This document shows positions 46,170 through 59,934 of a DNA stretch of 64,000 bases, piece by piece (position 1 is the first letter of the stretch; each line of letters begins with the position of its first letter). The position numbers and the translations under genes are program-made. The notes beneath the pieces were generated by a model. That model worked only from the letters and a program-made list of their open reading frames with translations, made no database searches and was not told the DNA's origin. Location: positions 18,581,201 through 18,645,200 of the forward strand of contig OW799237.1 in the NCBI GenBank assembly GCA_941918925.1, written 5' to 3'. The stretch comes from Phyto melanocephala. Its lineage: Eukaryota; Arthropoda; Insecta; Diptera; Rhinophoridae.

Positions 46170-49100
46170 ATATTTTTTTCATTCGAAGAAGATCTGAAAT
46201 TAGTTTTTATGAAAACATATCAAACTTCTTAAGGGTTAAGTATTCCAAATAATATATTCCCATTCAGAACAAAGAACAGATACAAATACCTCCTATTTAG
46301 TTTTATACACGCAAGCATTAAACGTGGTAGTGGAAATCATAATCAAAAATCAACATATTTTAATTAAATTTTATAGTTGTGGTTAATAATATAACGATTG
46401 CCGGTCATCATTATTATGTTCATGTTATGTTTCATGTTATCATTATGGCTACAAAATAAATGGACAATCTTTGCTTTTTTCTAAAACAAATTATTGTTTT
46501 TTGCTATTTGTTATAATGATTGTACTTGTACTTTTTTCTTGATTTTTTTAATTAAAATTTCAGTTTATTGAATATATTAGTATTAAGCCCCAAAGGCCAT
46601 AATAACAATATTACAAGATATTAAACGTAAGCAAGCAACAGAAAAAAATAATATAATAAAACATATTTAATATAAAATAAAATCCAAAAGATATTAAAAG
46701 TCAGACGCAATTTTATAGTTTATATTTATTATTTTTTAGGTTTTATTTTAATTTTTGTATATTGTTGTTAATATCTCAAACTTTTGAAATAACAAAAGGA
46801 CAACAGTAGAAAACAAATCATTATTAAAAATAAATCATACCTTGATTGCTTTGTAATCATACTGTTGTTTGTCCAAAAATTTGGACAATGGTTATTTGCA
46901 CTTTTAAAAATTTTTGCAAATAATGTTACTTTTACAAAGACATCATACAATGAATATGAACAGATAAATATTAATGCAATCTGGTTTTCGCCAGAGTCAT
47001 AGCTATTATTGAAGATAATGAGAATATATGGAAGATATTAAAAAATAATAACTTGGAACACTCTAAGGAATTTGATATGGTAAGAAGACCATAATATACT
47101 CATTGGGAAACTGAAAAATTCGTAATTGACAAAAAATGTTGCAACGGATGCATACGTCATGTATCAATATTGCGCCGGAAAATTTTACAAGACATGCTGT
47201 CTGAAAACACTTTAAGTGGAAAAAAAAATATTTATATTAATTTTTTAACATATAGCGAATCATTGAAAAATGATTTTCTTTAGTGCAAAAATCTCTAGTA
47301 TACTTTATTAACAGTATGACGTTAGCTTTTTGGTTTTTAATTTCTCTATATTTATTTCTATTCTGACTTTTCAACTAATTAGTGAGTGCTTTTTTTACCA
47401 CACGATATGCCATGCCTAGTTTTTAAATTATTTTCTCAAGAAATTGTACACTGCGTCTTACAAAAGAAAACAATTTAACTAAATTTAGTTTTAATATTAG
47501 CAGTTATACAAACTAGTCATAAGCCATATTTAAAAGGGTATTATTTATAAAAGTACAGAGTTGGTTTGCTTCATTACATGCATTGTGTACTTTCAGACAC
47601 ACACTTGCACACATACGCATACATTTAGAACAGCCAATGTATAAATGTCATTATCGTTGACATAAATGAATAGTTGCATTCATTGTATTTGGCAGTCTGA
47701 TTACGAATACAACATGTACATGGACATGTTTAAATAAGAACAACAACAACAAAGACTTAAACATATAGTAGTAGATTTCATTAGTGTGGTAGTTGAACTA
47801 CTAGAAAAGTAATTATATACATATAGAAGTAAGCCAAGAAAACCGTAAGACGTTCGAGCAGCCAGACGTAACCAACAAACAAAAGGGTTGTAGTTTTAGA
47901 CATAGAGAGAGAAAAAAAAAACAGAACAGAAAACATGACTGCATTGAAAATTTATTTTAATTATAACTATACCTACTCGTATATATACTTCTAACAAATA
48001 TTTGTCTAAATACATGTAAATAAGTGCAGCCTAAGTTTGTGCTTTAAGTTGCAACAATCTAGCAAGCGAATAGATTTCTAAAAAATTGTTGCTGTTTCTT
48101 TCGCTATACATATAAATACAAAATAAATGGTTAACACAATTATCATGTGTCAGAACTGCTGCAATAACAACAAGGACCACAGAAAAAACATTTATTTATT
48201 TTGAATCAAGAAAATGATAAGAGTAGTTGAGCATTTCTGTTGTTATACGCCTTAGTTTATGCTTAATTCTTTAGTTTTTTTTGTGTCTTCCGTTTGTGTA
48301 TAATTGAAACTTTAATAATCATTTATTTTCTGTTTTTGCACTGGCATAAATGTTTGGGTGTTCTAATTTTCATTATTACACTTTTTTTAATTATTTTTTC
48401 AACAAAATACTTTATTATTTAAATGACACTTGCATGCAATTTTATTTGCCTTTCAGTCGTATTTAGTGTGTTTGAATATGAAAGTTTAATTAATATTTCA
48501 GTTTCGTATTTAACTAATACTACCTAAGTGAATATTAGTTTAAAAGTTATAGAAATTATAGTGGTAATACTTAAAAGTTTCGAATTGAGATAAAAAAAGA
48601 GTAGTTAACGCTTTGTTAGGCAAAAGTTGATAGATTAAAGAAAATGTTAAAGAAAAAAATTTAATTTATGCTGAATTTCTGGAGTGCGATTCACTTAATT
48701 TTAGCTATCTATAATTGTGTCCTACACGTTACTTTAGTCAATTTTTAGCAAAAACCTATTTAATTTTAACTCCAGACCTCGCAAAATTTACATTGTGGCT
48801 CTTATTTAGAAAAAAAATTAACTTGGAGTCGGACATAAGTTTAGTATTTATTGCATATTTAGGTAAAAGTGTGTCCAAATAACATTAACATAAATGCATG
48901 ACTCTTAGATGTAAACTGGAGGTAGTGATTGAAACTTTTTTTACCAAATCCCGCTAAATGTGTCCTCAAGATTTCTAGCAAAAAGCTAAATTATTTACTA
49001 CGTAAATATTTTAGAAATAAATCCCTAATTTTTCTCATATATTAACTTTTTTATATATTTACCTCAAAGCAAAATTTATTAATAATTTTAGAGCTAAATC

Positions 49101-50000
49101 AATAAAATGATTGAAAATTATATAGTCGCCTTTCACACTTAAGGAATTTGATAACAAACAGTTGAATTTTGTAGGCAAAGAAACAAAAAGGTAAAGTATG
49201 TAGTATGCGACAATCTGTACTCTACTTTTCGAAATTTTTTCAGGCTTCATATCTCTTGTTTCAAATTTAAAACTGAATCTTTAAATTTGTAGGTGTTACT
49301 GTCTATATTGTACTATTTGTTACAATCTAAACGACCGCTTCGAAAGAAAATTTTTGCCTCTAATTTGTTTTTTTTTTCACAGAAAAAAAACTAATATTTA
49401 ATCTTCTCTCAAATTAATCCTTCGGATTATAAAAACAGCACATATGTCTAAAAGAAATTAATAGGAAAATTTTATAGTTTTACTCTTTTTATAGTGGACA
49501 ATAACACACCAGCAAAAACGTGGTCATTACTTGCTATCACTGAACAACATACTTTTCAATAACCATTACATACCGTCTGCCTTACTAAGCAGTAATAATT
49601 TATCGACATTTTTCCTAAATATACACACCATATGATTTTAATAGTTTTTCTTTGTTAAAATTGTTAAAAGCCATTCAAATATTGTAACTTTTTATAGTTC
49701 TCATTTTGTTTACCACATGGCTGTAGAGCAGTTTTTGAGAATAACGATGTCTTATAAATTGTTTCGGAATTTTTAATTTTAGTTAAATGCATCTCAGATT
49801 AAACGAACTGAAATTTCGTCCCTTAAAAAACTAAAGAACTTATGTAAGTCTATACAAGAAATGACTTATTTACGTTCTTTAAGTCAAGAACTTATTTTAA
49901 GTTTCTTTTCGTTATCACGAGTTCGTACTGATTTGAGTTCCTAGTCATAAGTGAGCGTGAAAAACACTTTTCTCTAATTATATCGCCGTGTTAAAATAAT
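46170..50000. other. AT-rich non-coding DNA with one coding-like patch
   Basis: Mostly featureless AT-rich sequence. The patch at 46984-47225 (+) is described separately. The stretch 47830-47900 is somewhat more complex (CGTTCGAGCAGCCAGACGTA) and could be promoter-proximal, but nothing decides this. Confidence 0.45.
46984..47225 (+). pseudogene. Coding-like relic, unrecognised
   Basis: The + strand reads VIAIIEDNENIWKILKNNN, LEHSKEFDMVRRP, one stop, then YTHWETEKFVIDKKCCNGCI and RHVSILRRKILQDMLSENTL. The side-chain mix looks like real protein, unlike the Leu/Phe/Asn-rich chance frames nearby. It has a CC-x2-C cluster. A GTAAGA after FDM could be a donor, but the frame continues past it. I do not recognise the family; an eroded transposon or gene is possible. 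Confidence 0.25.
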
Positions 50001-50010
50001 GGGTGTAGAT

Positions 50011-51172
50011 CAGAGAACTGCAACGAGCACCCGTTTTTATGATTTATGATACTCGCCTTAAAACGAGATGCGGTGCAGTTAATACAGCCTATTGCTTTTG
50101 TATGTGCTCGCCAGGCCCGTAAGAAATTGTGTTTGCAACATACGAACCTTTATGTGAAATTTATATGAGTTCTGTATTGTATTGTTTCGTAAATATACTA
50201 CAACTAATTTACTCTCTTTTATTAAATGTTCTCTATCTGCCCTTCACTGACCTAGAGTTATAATTGTCTGAGTGCACAAGTGTTTACTCGCAGCATTCGT
50301 CATTCGTAGTAATATTTAAAGCAACGTTGCCAGATGGTTAAGGAAAAAATCAATGATCGTATATTTAAGTAAACATGTAAGGCTAAATTCATTATGACAG
50401 AAAATGAATTTAAAAGTTATTACCAGAAAAGTTCTCGTGGAAAATTTTAATTAAAACATATAATGAATGCGACAGGCTTATGAATCACAACTTTTTTAAA
50501 CGTCATTTTCATTTATATGTTTATATTTTTACAATAGTATTGACCAATAGCAACGCAGCGTAGTCTGTTATTTCATTGTGCGACGTAGACACAGAATTTA
50601 CTTTTTGTATATTTATACATTTTTGAAAACAAATTTTACAACAAACACACAATTATATTCTATGATGCTAAAGATGCACATAAGAACATTTTTTTAAATG
50701 GCTGAGTGCGCTCTTTATGTAATTTTTATAAAAAAAATGTATAGATAATAATAAAAAATACTTTAAAAATGCATTACTATTTTTCATCCATAAAATAAGT
50801 AACAAAACATCATAAAATCTGGCAGCCACGTTTTCACTTAATGTTGAATTTTAAATACACGAACATATATTAAATGAATATGCCGTGAATGTTGTTGTTA
50901 CGAGCTGGTCGTAACACCTAAGTCGTGTAAGTTAAATACAAAGAAGTTGCCGAATAAAAAAATAGAAAAAACACGAAACTTTGCTTTGAGTGATTGTGAT
51001 ATTGACATGTACAAGTAAAAAGTTATTGTATAATATTTTCATGCATGAAGCTCGCTCGAGCCTACGAGCCACCATATCAGTAAAAGCGAGTGCTCAAAAG
51101 TATTCGAGACTAAAACTGATTTAGTAAACAACAAGTGCGCTCGCAAGTATTATATATTGTTGCAGTTCTCTG
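50011..51172. mobile_element. Non-autonomous hAT element with 8-bp target duplication
   Basis: Perfect 14-bp terminal inverted repeats CAGAGAACTGCAAC (50011-50024) and GTTGCAGTTCTCTG (51159-51172) are flanked by direct 8-bp repeats GTGTAGAT (50003-50010 and 51173-51180). An 8-bp duplication plus CAGAGAAC ends is diagnostic of the hAT superfamily, and CAGAGAAC is also how I recall Hermes of the house fly beginning. Subterminal GAGCACCCG, GTGCTCGCC, GCGAGTGCTC and GCGCTCGC motifs may be transposase sites. No transposase frame exists inside, so it is an internally replaced or deleted derivative moved by a related enzyme. Confidence 0.85.
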
Positions 51173-51599
51173 GTGTAGATGTCAAATTGTAAGTTTTGAA
51201 GAACTGTATTTCAGTACTTTCAACTCAATTTTTTGTAAAGAGAGTTTTTGCTAGGAAGAAGTGAAAATCTTTTTCCAGCATAATCTCCATCTTGATATTT
51301 TATAAAAATGTTTTTTGTAGCGTTTAAGATATAGAGCATTTTAAGAGGCCTTTATAAGTATTTTCGTCGTTTAATACAGGACATATGATCTCAGTAAAAA
51401 CATTCAATCGGGTAAAAACATTCAATCAGGACCTTTAAATCGTTGCAATTGATTTTTGAGCCTGATTTTGAATTCGATGACCGATTTCGATTTTGTACAA
51501 TATTTCATTGTTTATTAAAATTTGCTGCGTTTATTGTCATCGTCTACTTTTGAATATAATCTGTTGCCAAAAAATTTATTTTAAGTCAGGCATTTATAT

Positions 51600-52200
51600 C
51601 ACGAACAGCAGCATTCTATGCTTCGCAACCATACAGTAAGAAAACTCTCCCAAATGCCTGGATTAAAGTCCCGCAATAGCTGAGCAATAGCAGAAAAGAT
51701 GTTGCTCAGTTTTAACTTCCTCTTTGTCGAGACAACTTCTAGTTAAGTCACTGAAAGGGAGATATAATCTCCTGGAATATACTCCTAGGATCCAGTTAGA
51801 ACACCAATAAGACTTCTTATTGTGAACGAAAGTGTCCGAGAGTTCGATGGTCGTCCATTGACGGTCACGTCTGTCCAGATACCAATTTAAGCTCAACAGT
51901 GGAATATTTCTCCATCTAATTAAGAGATCGACGGTATTCCATAATCAAAATAAGAATAAATATCTGCTAGTGACTTAATGGCAGCCTGACTATAAATGAA
52001 GATATGGTTGTAATCTAAGAAAGAAATCAGTCAACTGCCCTTCTGATCGCTCACATTTTAGCCTGCAGAATGCTAAAGTAGTAATCCGGTAGTCTTAAAG
52101 CTATTTTTCGATCAAAAAGGGGGATACAAAATCCACCGCCTACCAACTTCATTGATTTCGAGCCGTCAATATAAACCTCTTCATCATGATGTCGGTCCTG
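51600..52200 (-). pseudogene. LINE relic: RNase H and C-terminal knuckle
   Basis: The minus strand from about 52190 carries EEVYIDGSKSMKLVGGGFCI (RNase H start with the DGSK motif), LRLPDYYFSILQAKM and AIRRAVD. After shifts it carries WYLDRRDRQWTTIELSD and YSRRLYLPFSDLTRSCLDKE, then EVKTEQHLFCYCSAI. The last part is the Cys/His knuckle of I/R1/Jockey-type LINE ORF2. Several stops show it is dead. It is a different lineage from the remnants at 10.2 and 23.0 kb. Confidence 0.65.
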
Positions 52201-52209
52201 TGATTGATA

Positions 52210-55200
52210 CAGAGAAACTCCTGTCAAAGAAGGGACTGGAATACATTAGTCTATATATCCCAGAATATTGGAAAAAAACATCGTCCATTAAAAAAAAACT
52301 CCTTAGCATATGTAAATAATACATCCAGACTTAAATTGCTTTAATTATTTTTACACTTGCAAAAAGCGTTTTCCTACAGTCACCATTTACCACTTTATGT
52401 GCTTAAATATTTAATTTACATATTGATTTTTATTTCACTATCTTCACTCCCACAAATTCTCAAAATGAATGAAAACACTTTTTCTCAAATTTCTTGACTT
52501 CACACAATTTTGCATTCGTACATATCTTTGGCAAAATTTTGTTAGTTACTTACCTTTAGACATATTGTTAATTAGATTGAAAGGATAATAGCATGTCGCC
52601 CGTCAATCGTCTAGGATTTTCTCATTCTTTTTGCTCTACACCGCACAGTTGCAATTGTAAAATGTTTTTTTTTTAATTTTTTCTTTTGTTCTTACCAATT
52701 ATACTTGGTTGTTAAAAAGGAGTTGTTTTCATGTGTTTTAAGAAACTATTGTGAAGGGGGGGTTTAATAAATGGTATGAGGAGTTTCTTTTACAAAAAGT
52801 TGTTACTTTTTAATGAGGTTAATTGAATTGCCTTTTATTGTTAGTTTTAAAATGCCAACCATATAAATGCATACATACATAAGTGTAGGTATAGAGACGT
52901 ACATATGTAGATATACATACACATATGTAAATATGTGTGTGCAAAATTTTGCTGTTGTGTTGTAAAGACAATGCATTTGCTTTAGTTGTTAGTGCTATAA
53001 AATAATAATGACTGCTAAAGTCTTGAAATTATACACAAAACCTAAAAACAAGAACAATATTTAAAGTATAGTTTTAGGATGTTAAATTGAATTTATTGTG
53101 AAGTCTGTTTGTTGAGGCAGGTGATTGCTTTACAGTTTCAAGAATGTATGTTTTCTAGTTTTAAGTAATACTGAGATTTTTTAAAGGGTATTGTTTAAAA
53201 TTTAAATTTTTTTCTTTTTGAGATCGCAAAAAAAAAAAACACTTAAAGTTTTAAACATTTTTTTTAAGAATTTTTTATTTATTCATAATTAATTTTGGAA
53301 CCAAAAATTTTAAAAAGCTGTATGCTTAACTATTATTAAAGCTGCTTATCTAAATCGATTTTCTTTACACTCAATTTTGTTTTCATCTTTTTCCATCATT
53401 AGTCGTTTAACTAATTTTTAGACATTCACTTAATAAAGCTAGAAACAAAAGAATAACAACACTTTTCAACGAACCAATAACATACTCCTACAACTACAAC
53501 AATTAAAATTACAAAAAAAAAAAAAAAAACTTCACTATGCAAAAAAAGTCCTGTATATCAGAACACACACGGCATAACATATGTTCTTACATGACTGTAC
53601 CATACAGCACATGTGATGTGGCAAGCATCACTATGTGCTAACACAAAATAAACAAACAAAAAACAACAAAGACATCTGAAAAAAAGCGAATAGGAACACT
53701 ACCAATCAGCAAACGGCGAAGCAGTTTAAGCACACAAGTAAGCAACAAATACTTAAACGTTTTCTTTTACTTTTTTATAAAAAAAAAAAAAACGCACACA
53801 GTCAAGCATACAATCACATGATAGAATGCACGTACATACATATGTATTGTATGATGTGGAAAAAAAGCTGCGCATATATGGAGTTATCCAAATGTGTGGT
53901 AAAAAATTAACAAAACAACACGAAATAAGAAAAAACACACACACAAAAATTAAAGCCTATTTATAGGAGGCTGCTGTATAAAAAAATATAACAAAACTTT
54001 TGGTTTGGATTTTGTTTTTAATGTTTTTTTAGCAACACAGAAAATAATCAAAGCAAAAACGTAACAAACAAAAAAAAAACTATGTTTGTGCGATGTTAAA
54101 ATAAATTATAAATGATGCAGCTGTAAAGGCAAATGGCCAGCATGGCAGAAGTGGTGGTCATAAGGAAGTGTTTTTTGTACGAAAGAAAAAAAGAATAGAA
54201 ATTGCAGCACTTAACGGGCAGACAGTACTATCTTTAAAACAACAACAAAATATGCAATAAATAGAGAAACAAGAAATAATAAATTAAAATCAAACTTATA
54301 CTTGTATGCTAAAGTTAAAGCAATTTTGTGCATAAGATTAACAGCATATTTTTTGGGGGAATTCAATTGGTGGAGTATAGAATATTGAGTCTTGTTATAT
54401 ACAAAATGCAATATTCTTTTACATACTGACTTTCATATATAATAAATTTTTATACATTTTTTTAATGCAATAAAATAAATATTAAAATTTTTTTCTTGTT
54501 TTTTGACAGCAGAAATATATAGAAATATTTTAGTTTTTTAAAAACATATATTTCGCCTAAAATGTTTAAAATAGTCGCTACACATTTTCTAGGGGTGGTA
54601 TGGCTACAATGGTTGTTGGGTTTTCATTTCGTATTTTACTTTGAGACAATTCAGGAAAATTAATTTAATATAGTTCATTGAAAAATGTGCGCTAAGAGTT
54701 AATTTTTTATTATTATTGTTATTTTTTTTTCAAATGTATGTCTTCTTAAAAGGCTACATAGATGAACTATGAAGTAAGTTCTCGAAATATATTATAAACT
54801 AATTTTGCATCCACATTTATGAGCATTAATAGAGATTCTCTTTTTCGAACTTGATATTTAATTAATTTAGTTAAGACACTTTATATATTGTCTTAACTTA
54901 AATTTTTTATGCGAAGTTTTGAGTGAACTTTGTAATTTATATGTGAAAGTGCAGGGGTTATTTTAAACGACCATGACTTTTTTATTCACTTAAATTTTTA
55001 CATGTTAAAAAAAGGTATTGCAAGACAGGATTCGCTGACTGATGATAAAATTGTTGAAGAATTGTTGCCTACTTTAAGGGCAATAAAGTTATAAGGGTAT
55101 TTTATGGTATTAGTGCAGACTTTTAAGATAAAGATGTTAAAGGGTATAATGTAGTAAATGTTTGTATAAAAATTTATGTTAAAGAAACTTAGTTTCAAAC

Positions 55201-58134
55201 ATACGTATTTGACATTTCGGATGAGATTTCAACTCAAGAATTATAAAACTTTTGTTATAAGTTTTCTAGTGCATTCCAGTACAAAAGTGGAAAAAAACAC
55301 AAAATTATCATAAAGCTGATACCAACTATAAAAAATTTATTTTCCTAAAAATGATTTCTGCTTTCCTATAATGCCAATTCGTTTTACAAGATTATACAAC
55401 AAACCCCCTCACCCTGCCCAACATGAACGAATAAAGTATAGCCAATGTCAACCACCTTGACACCCAACCATCACTTACAAAAAATAAAGAAATAATAGAA
55501 AAAAAATTTTCAACACGCACAAAAGTTTTCACAGAAGATACGGCAAAAAAAAAAGAAGGAAACATAAAACCCCAACAAAAATGTAAACCACCCCCTCTTA
55601 GCAGTTTTGTAATGTCTTTTTTGACGAACATGAAGAGCAATAATAAAATAACAAAAAAGATATAAAAATTATACTCAAGTATTGACCAATACTTTACCCA
55701 TGCTTTTTTATTTTATTGTACGTGTATTTGGGATTTTCCTTGTTTTTTATTTTCTATTTTTTTTTCGGAAGCTTTCTGTTTTGGGCCTTACGTTGTGAAA
55801 AAAATTGTTTCCCTATTGTCCATGCATAAGGATTTCTCGTGTTATATTTTCTTTTTTTACACTTAATTTTTTTTCTTTGTTCTGTATTTATTTTCAGAGG
55901 GATTTCAGCATTTTTTCTAGTTTATTTTTTATTATAGTCTTTCAACATTTTTTTTCTTTACTTTTCTTTTATATAATTTTTTTTTTATTTTATATTGTTT
56001 GCCTTTAGGATAGAGTGGGGGTAATAAAGAGAATAAAAAAAGTTTTATTTTTCCTTTTTTTTTTTAATTTTTTCTTGTGCAGTTTTTCATTTAGTAGATT
56101 TTTTTACTGCTTTTTCCACTTGAATACCAACTACGATTTTCTGACTGCCTAGTCACCGGTCAGTTAGTTTTCGTAATGAAAAGCACAAAGGACAATAATG
56201 AATGGTCAAACGTAGTAGTGCAATGATAATTTTATATTTTACTGATGGTCTTTAGTAGAAAAAAAATGTAAACCAACAATACTGCAACTTTCTGGCTGCC
56301 TAGCTACTGGTCAGTGGAAATTCGTAATGAAAAGTCGTTTATACTGTAGATATACTGGTCATGTTGTTTGCTGGACATGGCTAAAAATAATTTAACAAAA
56401 ATTGTAAAAGAAGGAGTTGGCCGGCTGTAATTTTTTTCGGCTACTTTTTGTGTGAAAAGGAGGAGGCTGTGTGTTCAATGGTCATTTGAAACCATGACCT
56501 AAAAAGACCAATAAAAATTATGAATGAACTTGTTTTTTTCGATTAATTTTTGTGCTCCAACATCTCCTCGTTAAACAGGCATACACAATTTTTTCACATT
56601 TTTTTTCTCATTTTTGTCCCACTTTTATTGTATTTTTCCTTTCCTTTTTTTTCAAAACAAAAGTAAAAGCTTGTTTTGCTCTGCCGCTGCTGCTATTGAC
56701 TACGTCCTTTAGAACGCACAAACCTTCAATGTTTTTTTCGTTCGCTTTTGATTTTTTTTCCTGTTCAAAACAGGGTGTTGGGAGCCTTGTTCAATGGTCA
56801 ATTTTATATCAAACATTTGGTGTTTTCTTTTATTCGTTTTGTGTCAATTTTTATGAATGTACATACATACATATGTATATTTTTTTTCGCTTATTTTGTG
56901 TAACTTTTTTTCTGTCTGTGATTTCAATTTTGACGTTAATACCAAAATTTATTGTTTTATCTGGTGTTTCGTTGTTGAATGTTGCAGTTTTTTGGACAAA
57001 AATAAAATTAAAATTTTGTATTAATGCCGTTACATTTTATTGTCAGCGCATACAAAACTCGTGCGAACCTGTACGGCTAAAAAAATATATAGTTAGCAAT
57101 TGATTATATTATTGATACTCCTAAAAGTATGCTTCAGCATATTAGTTGTTATTTACATATATATTTTTTTAATATAATAGTAAAGTGTATCATTATAAAT
57201 AAATAAGTCTGTCTTCAGTGTCTGAAATGGCAAATATTATTTATGTCGTTTTAATAACCCCAAAAGTATGCCCTTGTTATTTTATCAAACAACTTTTAAA
57301 CATCTCATTTACAATATAGAAATTTTTTTTTGTTTGTTATTAAAATATTTTGTTTTTTTCATTTAGCTTGAGATCAATAAAATAAGAAAAAATAAATATT
57401 TTTTCTTCCGATTTTATTCTACCACTATTTGCTAGCGTGTTCTTCTTCTTTTATTTTCTTTCAAGCTCTATAAAAAAATATATTTCTAAAAATATTTGAA
57501 ATTTTATAAGAACTGATCCTTTTAAATAATATTTACTTTGTTTAACAGTTTAAGTCTTAATAAAGTAAATAAAATTAATTTGGTTTATATTTGAGCGCCT
57601 AAAATTATGCTGCGTTTTCAAAAATTTGTTTAAATAAATATTTAGATATTATATATTTAGATATTATATTATATATTATTTAGGGCTTACATTAATTAAA
57701 TTAAAACAATTTTCTTCAATATAATAAAATTTTCAAGACAAATTTTATTTAAAAAAGGTCTTAAAATAAGTTCTTTAAAAAAACTTCGTACTACTGAAAG
57801 GTGCCAAAATCTGTTTTCATACAAAATATTCTAAGTGTCTTATTTTACAGAAGGTTATCCTGTAAATCAATATTTTTGGTTATTATAAAAATATTTTTCC
57901 CGAAAAAAATTCTTTATATGCAAAACTTTTTAATATTCAATCCAAATTTTGGAAAAAATTATTTTATAAAGTTAGTCATCCGACCCTACTTTAAAGATAA
58001 TTTTTTGGTTCTTTCTTTGGCATTTCTCGCATTACTCTTAAGTAGAGAGATCATAGCTTTAATGGATTACTGATTTCACACACGATTCTTTTCCTTGGAA
58101 AAATACAGAAAAGCCAACCTTGTAAAAAACTTAC
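52210..58134. other. AT-rich non-coding DNA
   Basis: No gene is supported. A donor-like site after ATGTCTAAAG on the minus strand (52554-52563) is a weak lead. An imperfect repeat pair CTG(A/G)CTGCCTAG...GGTCAGT lies near 56140-56170 and 56290-56320. The T-rich frames around 56.5-57.1 kb are composition artefacts. Confidence 0.45.
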
Positions 58135-58312
58135 TTGCCAGAATATTTGATACATATTCAAGCAATTCCTCCTATTATCCAGGCCGCTGGTTGTATTTTT
58201 CAATAACTTCTGCACTGCTGTTAGGATTTCTTCTACAGATGGTGGCTGAATTATGAATTTCGCTAGATGTTTGGAGGATCTTGTACACTTGTTTCTGGTA
58301 TTTGCGAGGTGT
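58135..58312 (-). pseudogene. Probable LINE reverse transcriptase fragment
   Basis: These 178 bases on the minus strand are open for 59 codons in one frame and less AT-rich than the surroundings. The peptide includes SSKHLAKFIIQPPSV and EEILTAVQKLLKNTTSGLDN. The pattern S-x-E-E-I-x(2)-A-x(2)-K-L...G-x-D-N is the conserved start of LINE-type reverse transcriptases. The piece is bounded by TTTTTTGCAG on one side and GTAAGTTTTTT on the other, so it could also be read as an exon. The RT-like motif makes a LINE relic more likely. The remainder of the LINE is not recognisable. Confidence 0.4.
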
Positions 58313-59934
58313 CTGCAAAAAATTTTCGTAATTGATTTTATTTTTCTTTAACTGTTTTTTATCAGAGTTATGCAAGGTTAGACATTCACCAATCAAATTA
58401 AAGCTCTTTATCACAATTAATCCATGTCATAAAAATTAAGTAAAAACCAAATCAGGCTACTAGAAGTGTAAAATTTTAATGTTTTAAAGAAACATGTATT
58501 TAATAGGCCAGCTAGGTCGTTGTATTTCCTGAAAATTAGTTATAATTTACATTGCCGTTCATCATCTGGAAATTGCAGAAATCAAAGCCTGGTTACAGAT
58601 CCCCATATTAAACAAAAGTTCGCCATTTATGTTTGAAGCGAACACTGGATGCGAAATTTCTTTGGCCTATTACCTGGTTTATTTCTTTAAGAAACTATCA
58701 CAATTTTTATTTTACTCCTAGATGTATGCTTTATTTAATGTATAATTTTGTAAAATGCTTCCGCAGCACATATGAATGATGTTGCTGTCAATGCGATTAT
58801 GGTCGGAGCTACTTGCATTTATGCTCAAAAAGAAAATAGATTACATTAAGAAAAACATATACCTTCCAACAGAAAAAAAAACAGTTACAACATTTTGCAA
58901 AAGTAGAGCCTCCAAATTAAAAATGTTCACCCTTCCCAATCAACGCCATAAATGAAGCACTGAAAACAAGCGTATGTTGCAGTGGTCCCATAAAAACAAA
59001 TGCTGCAAGTAAGTATACGGCAATAAAAAATAACAAAATGTTTTATTTTTAACACGGTCAACTTTTACTTTTATTTTGTACTATTTTTTATTCGAGCTTA
59101 CTGCTGCCGAATTATATAACAGAACTGCAAACAGCACACACCGTGTTACATAGTCACTTGCGTTCAAAACACCCCCTTATGAAATGTGTATTAAGAAAGA
59201 AAAAAAGACCAACAATTTTAAAACATCATTGAATCATACAATATTGTGTTTTATATTTTATCGTTTTTTTTAAATTTATTTTTTAACGAAACAAAAAAAG
59301 AAGCTGTTAATGTTGTATAAAAATAGGCTAAAAAGAGTCACGCTTAAAACATTATTTGCTTAACTCGTCTACATTTAATTTTTTATTCTTCTATTTAACT
59401 TTTTCATTAATTTTAACACTGTAATTCTCACTCTATGGAAGTTTCTTTTTAACCGCCCGGCCAAAGGGTGTGTCACAAAAATGCATTTTTGTATTAACGC
59501 CGTGCATACTTTTTGGCGTTATGAAAAATTGCAAACAAAAAAAAAATAATAAAAATGAAAATTAAACCATAAACAACAGGGAGGAATTGGCGAAAAAAGA
59601 CACTGCAAAATAGCATAAAATAAATATTATACGGAGCAGTGGGGGGTAAGAAGTTAAAATTGTATAAATTTTTTCGTTTTTAAAAACGTGTTACGGTCAA
59701 ACGCTTTTTTAAAGGGTTGACATTCGTTCAACTAACAGTATGTGTCTTTTGGGGAAGGGGTAATTTTTTTTTAAATATTTTTTGAAAACGCACATAAATA
59801 ATAAGCTTTAATTTTAATCAATAGCTTTAAACCAGGGGGAAATACAGTTTTAAAATTTTTTAAAATTTTAAAGCCTTTATCAACGCATATTTTTTCATCA
59901 GAAAATTGAAGTTAAAAGAGAATTTGTATACTCT
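58313..59934. other. AT-rich non-coding DNA
   Basis: No gene or repeat end is recognised here. Confidence 0.45.

Noticed and set aside
55392..55640. 82-codon minus-strand frame
   Set aside because: No recognisable domain and no supporting start, splice or polyadenylation context; treated as chance.
56552..57103. 183-codon open frame, + strand
   Set aside because: Composition is dominated by Phe, Leu and Ser from T-rich DNA. There is no domain, no repeat of codon structure and no homology I recognise; this is typical of a chance frame in a T-rich strand.
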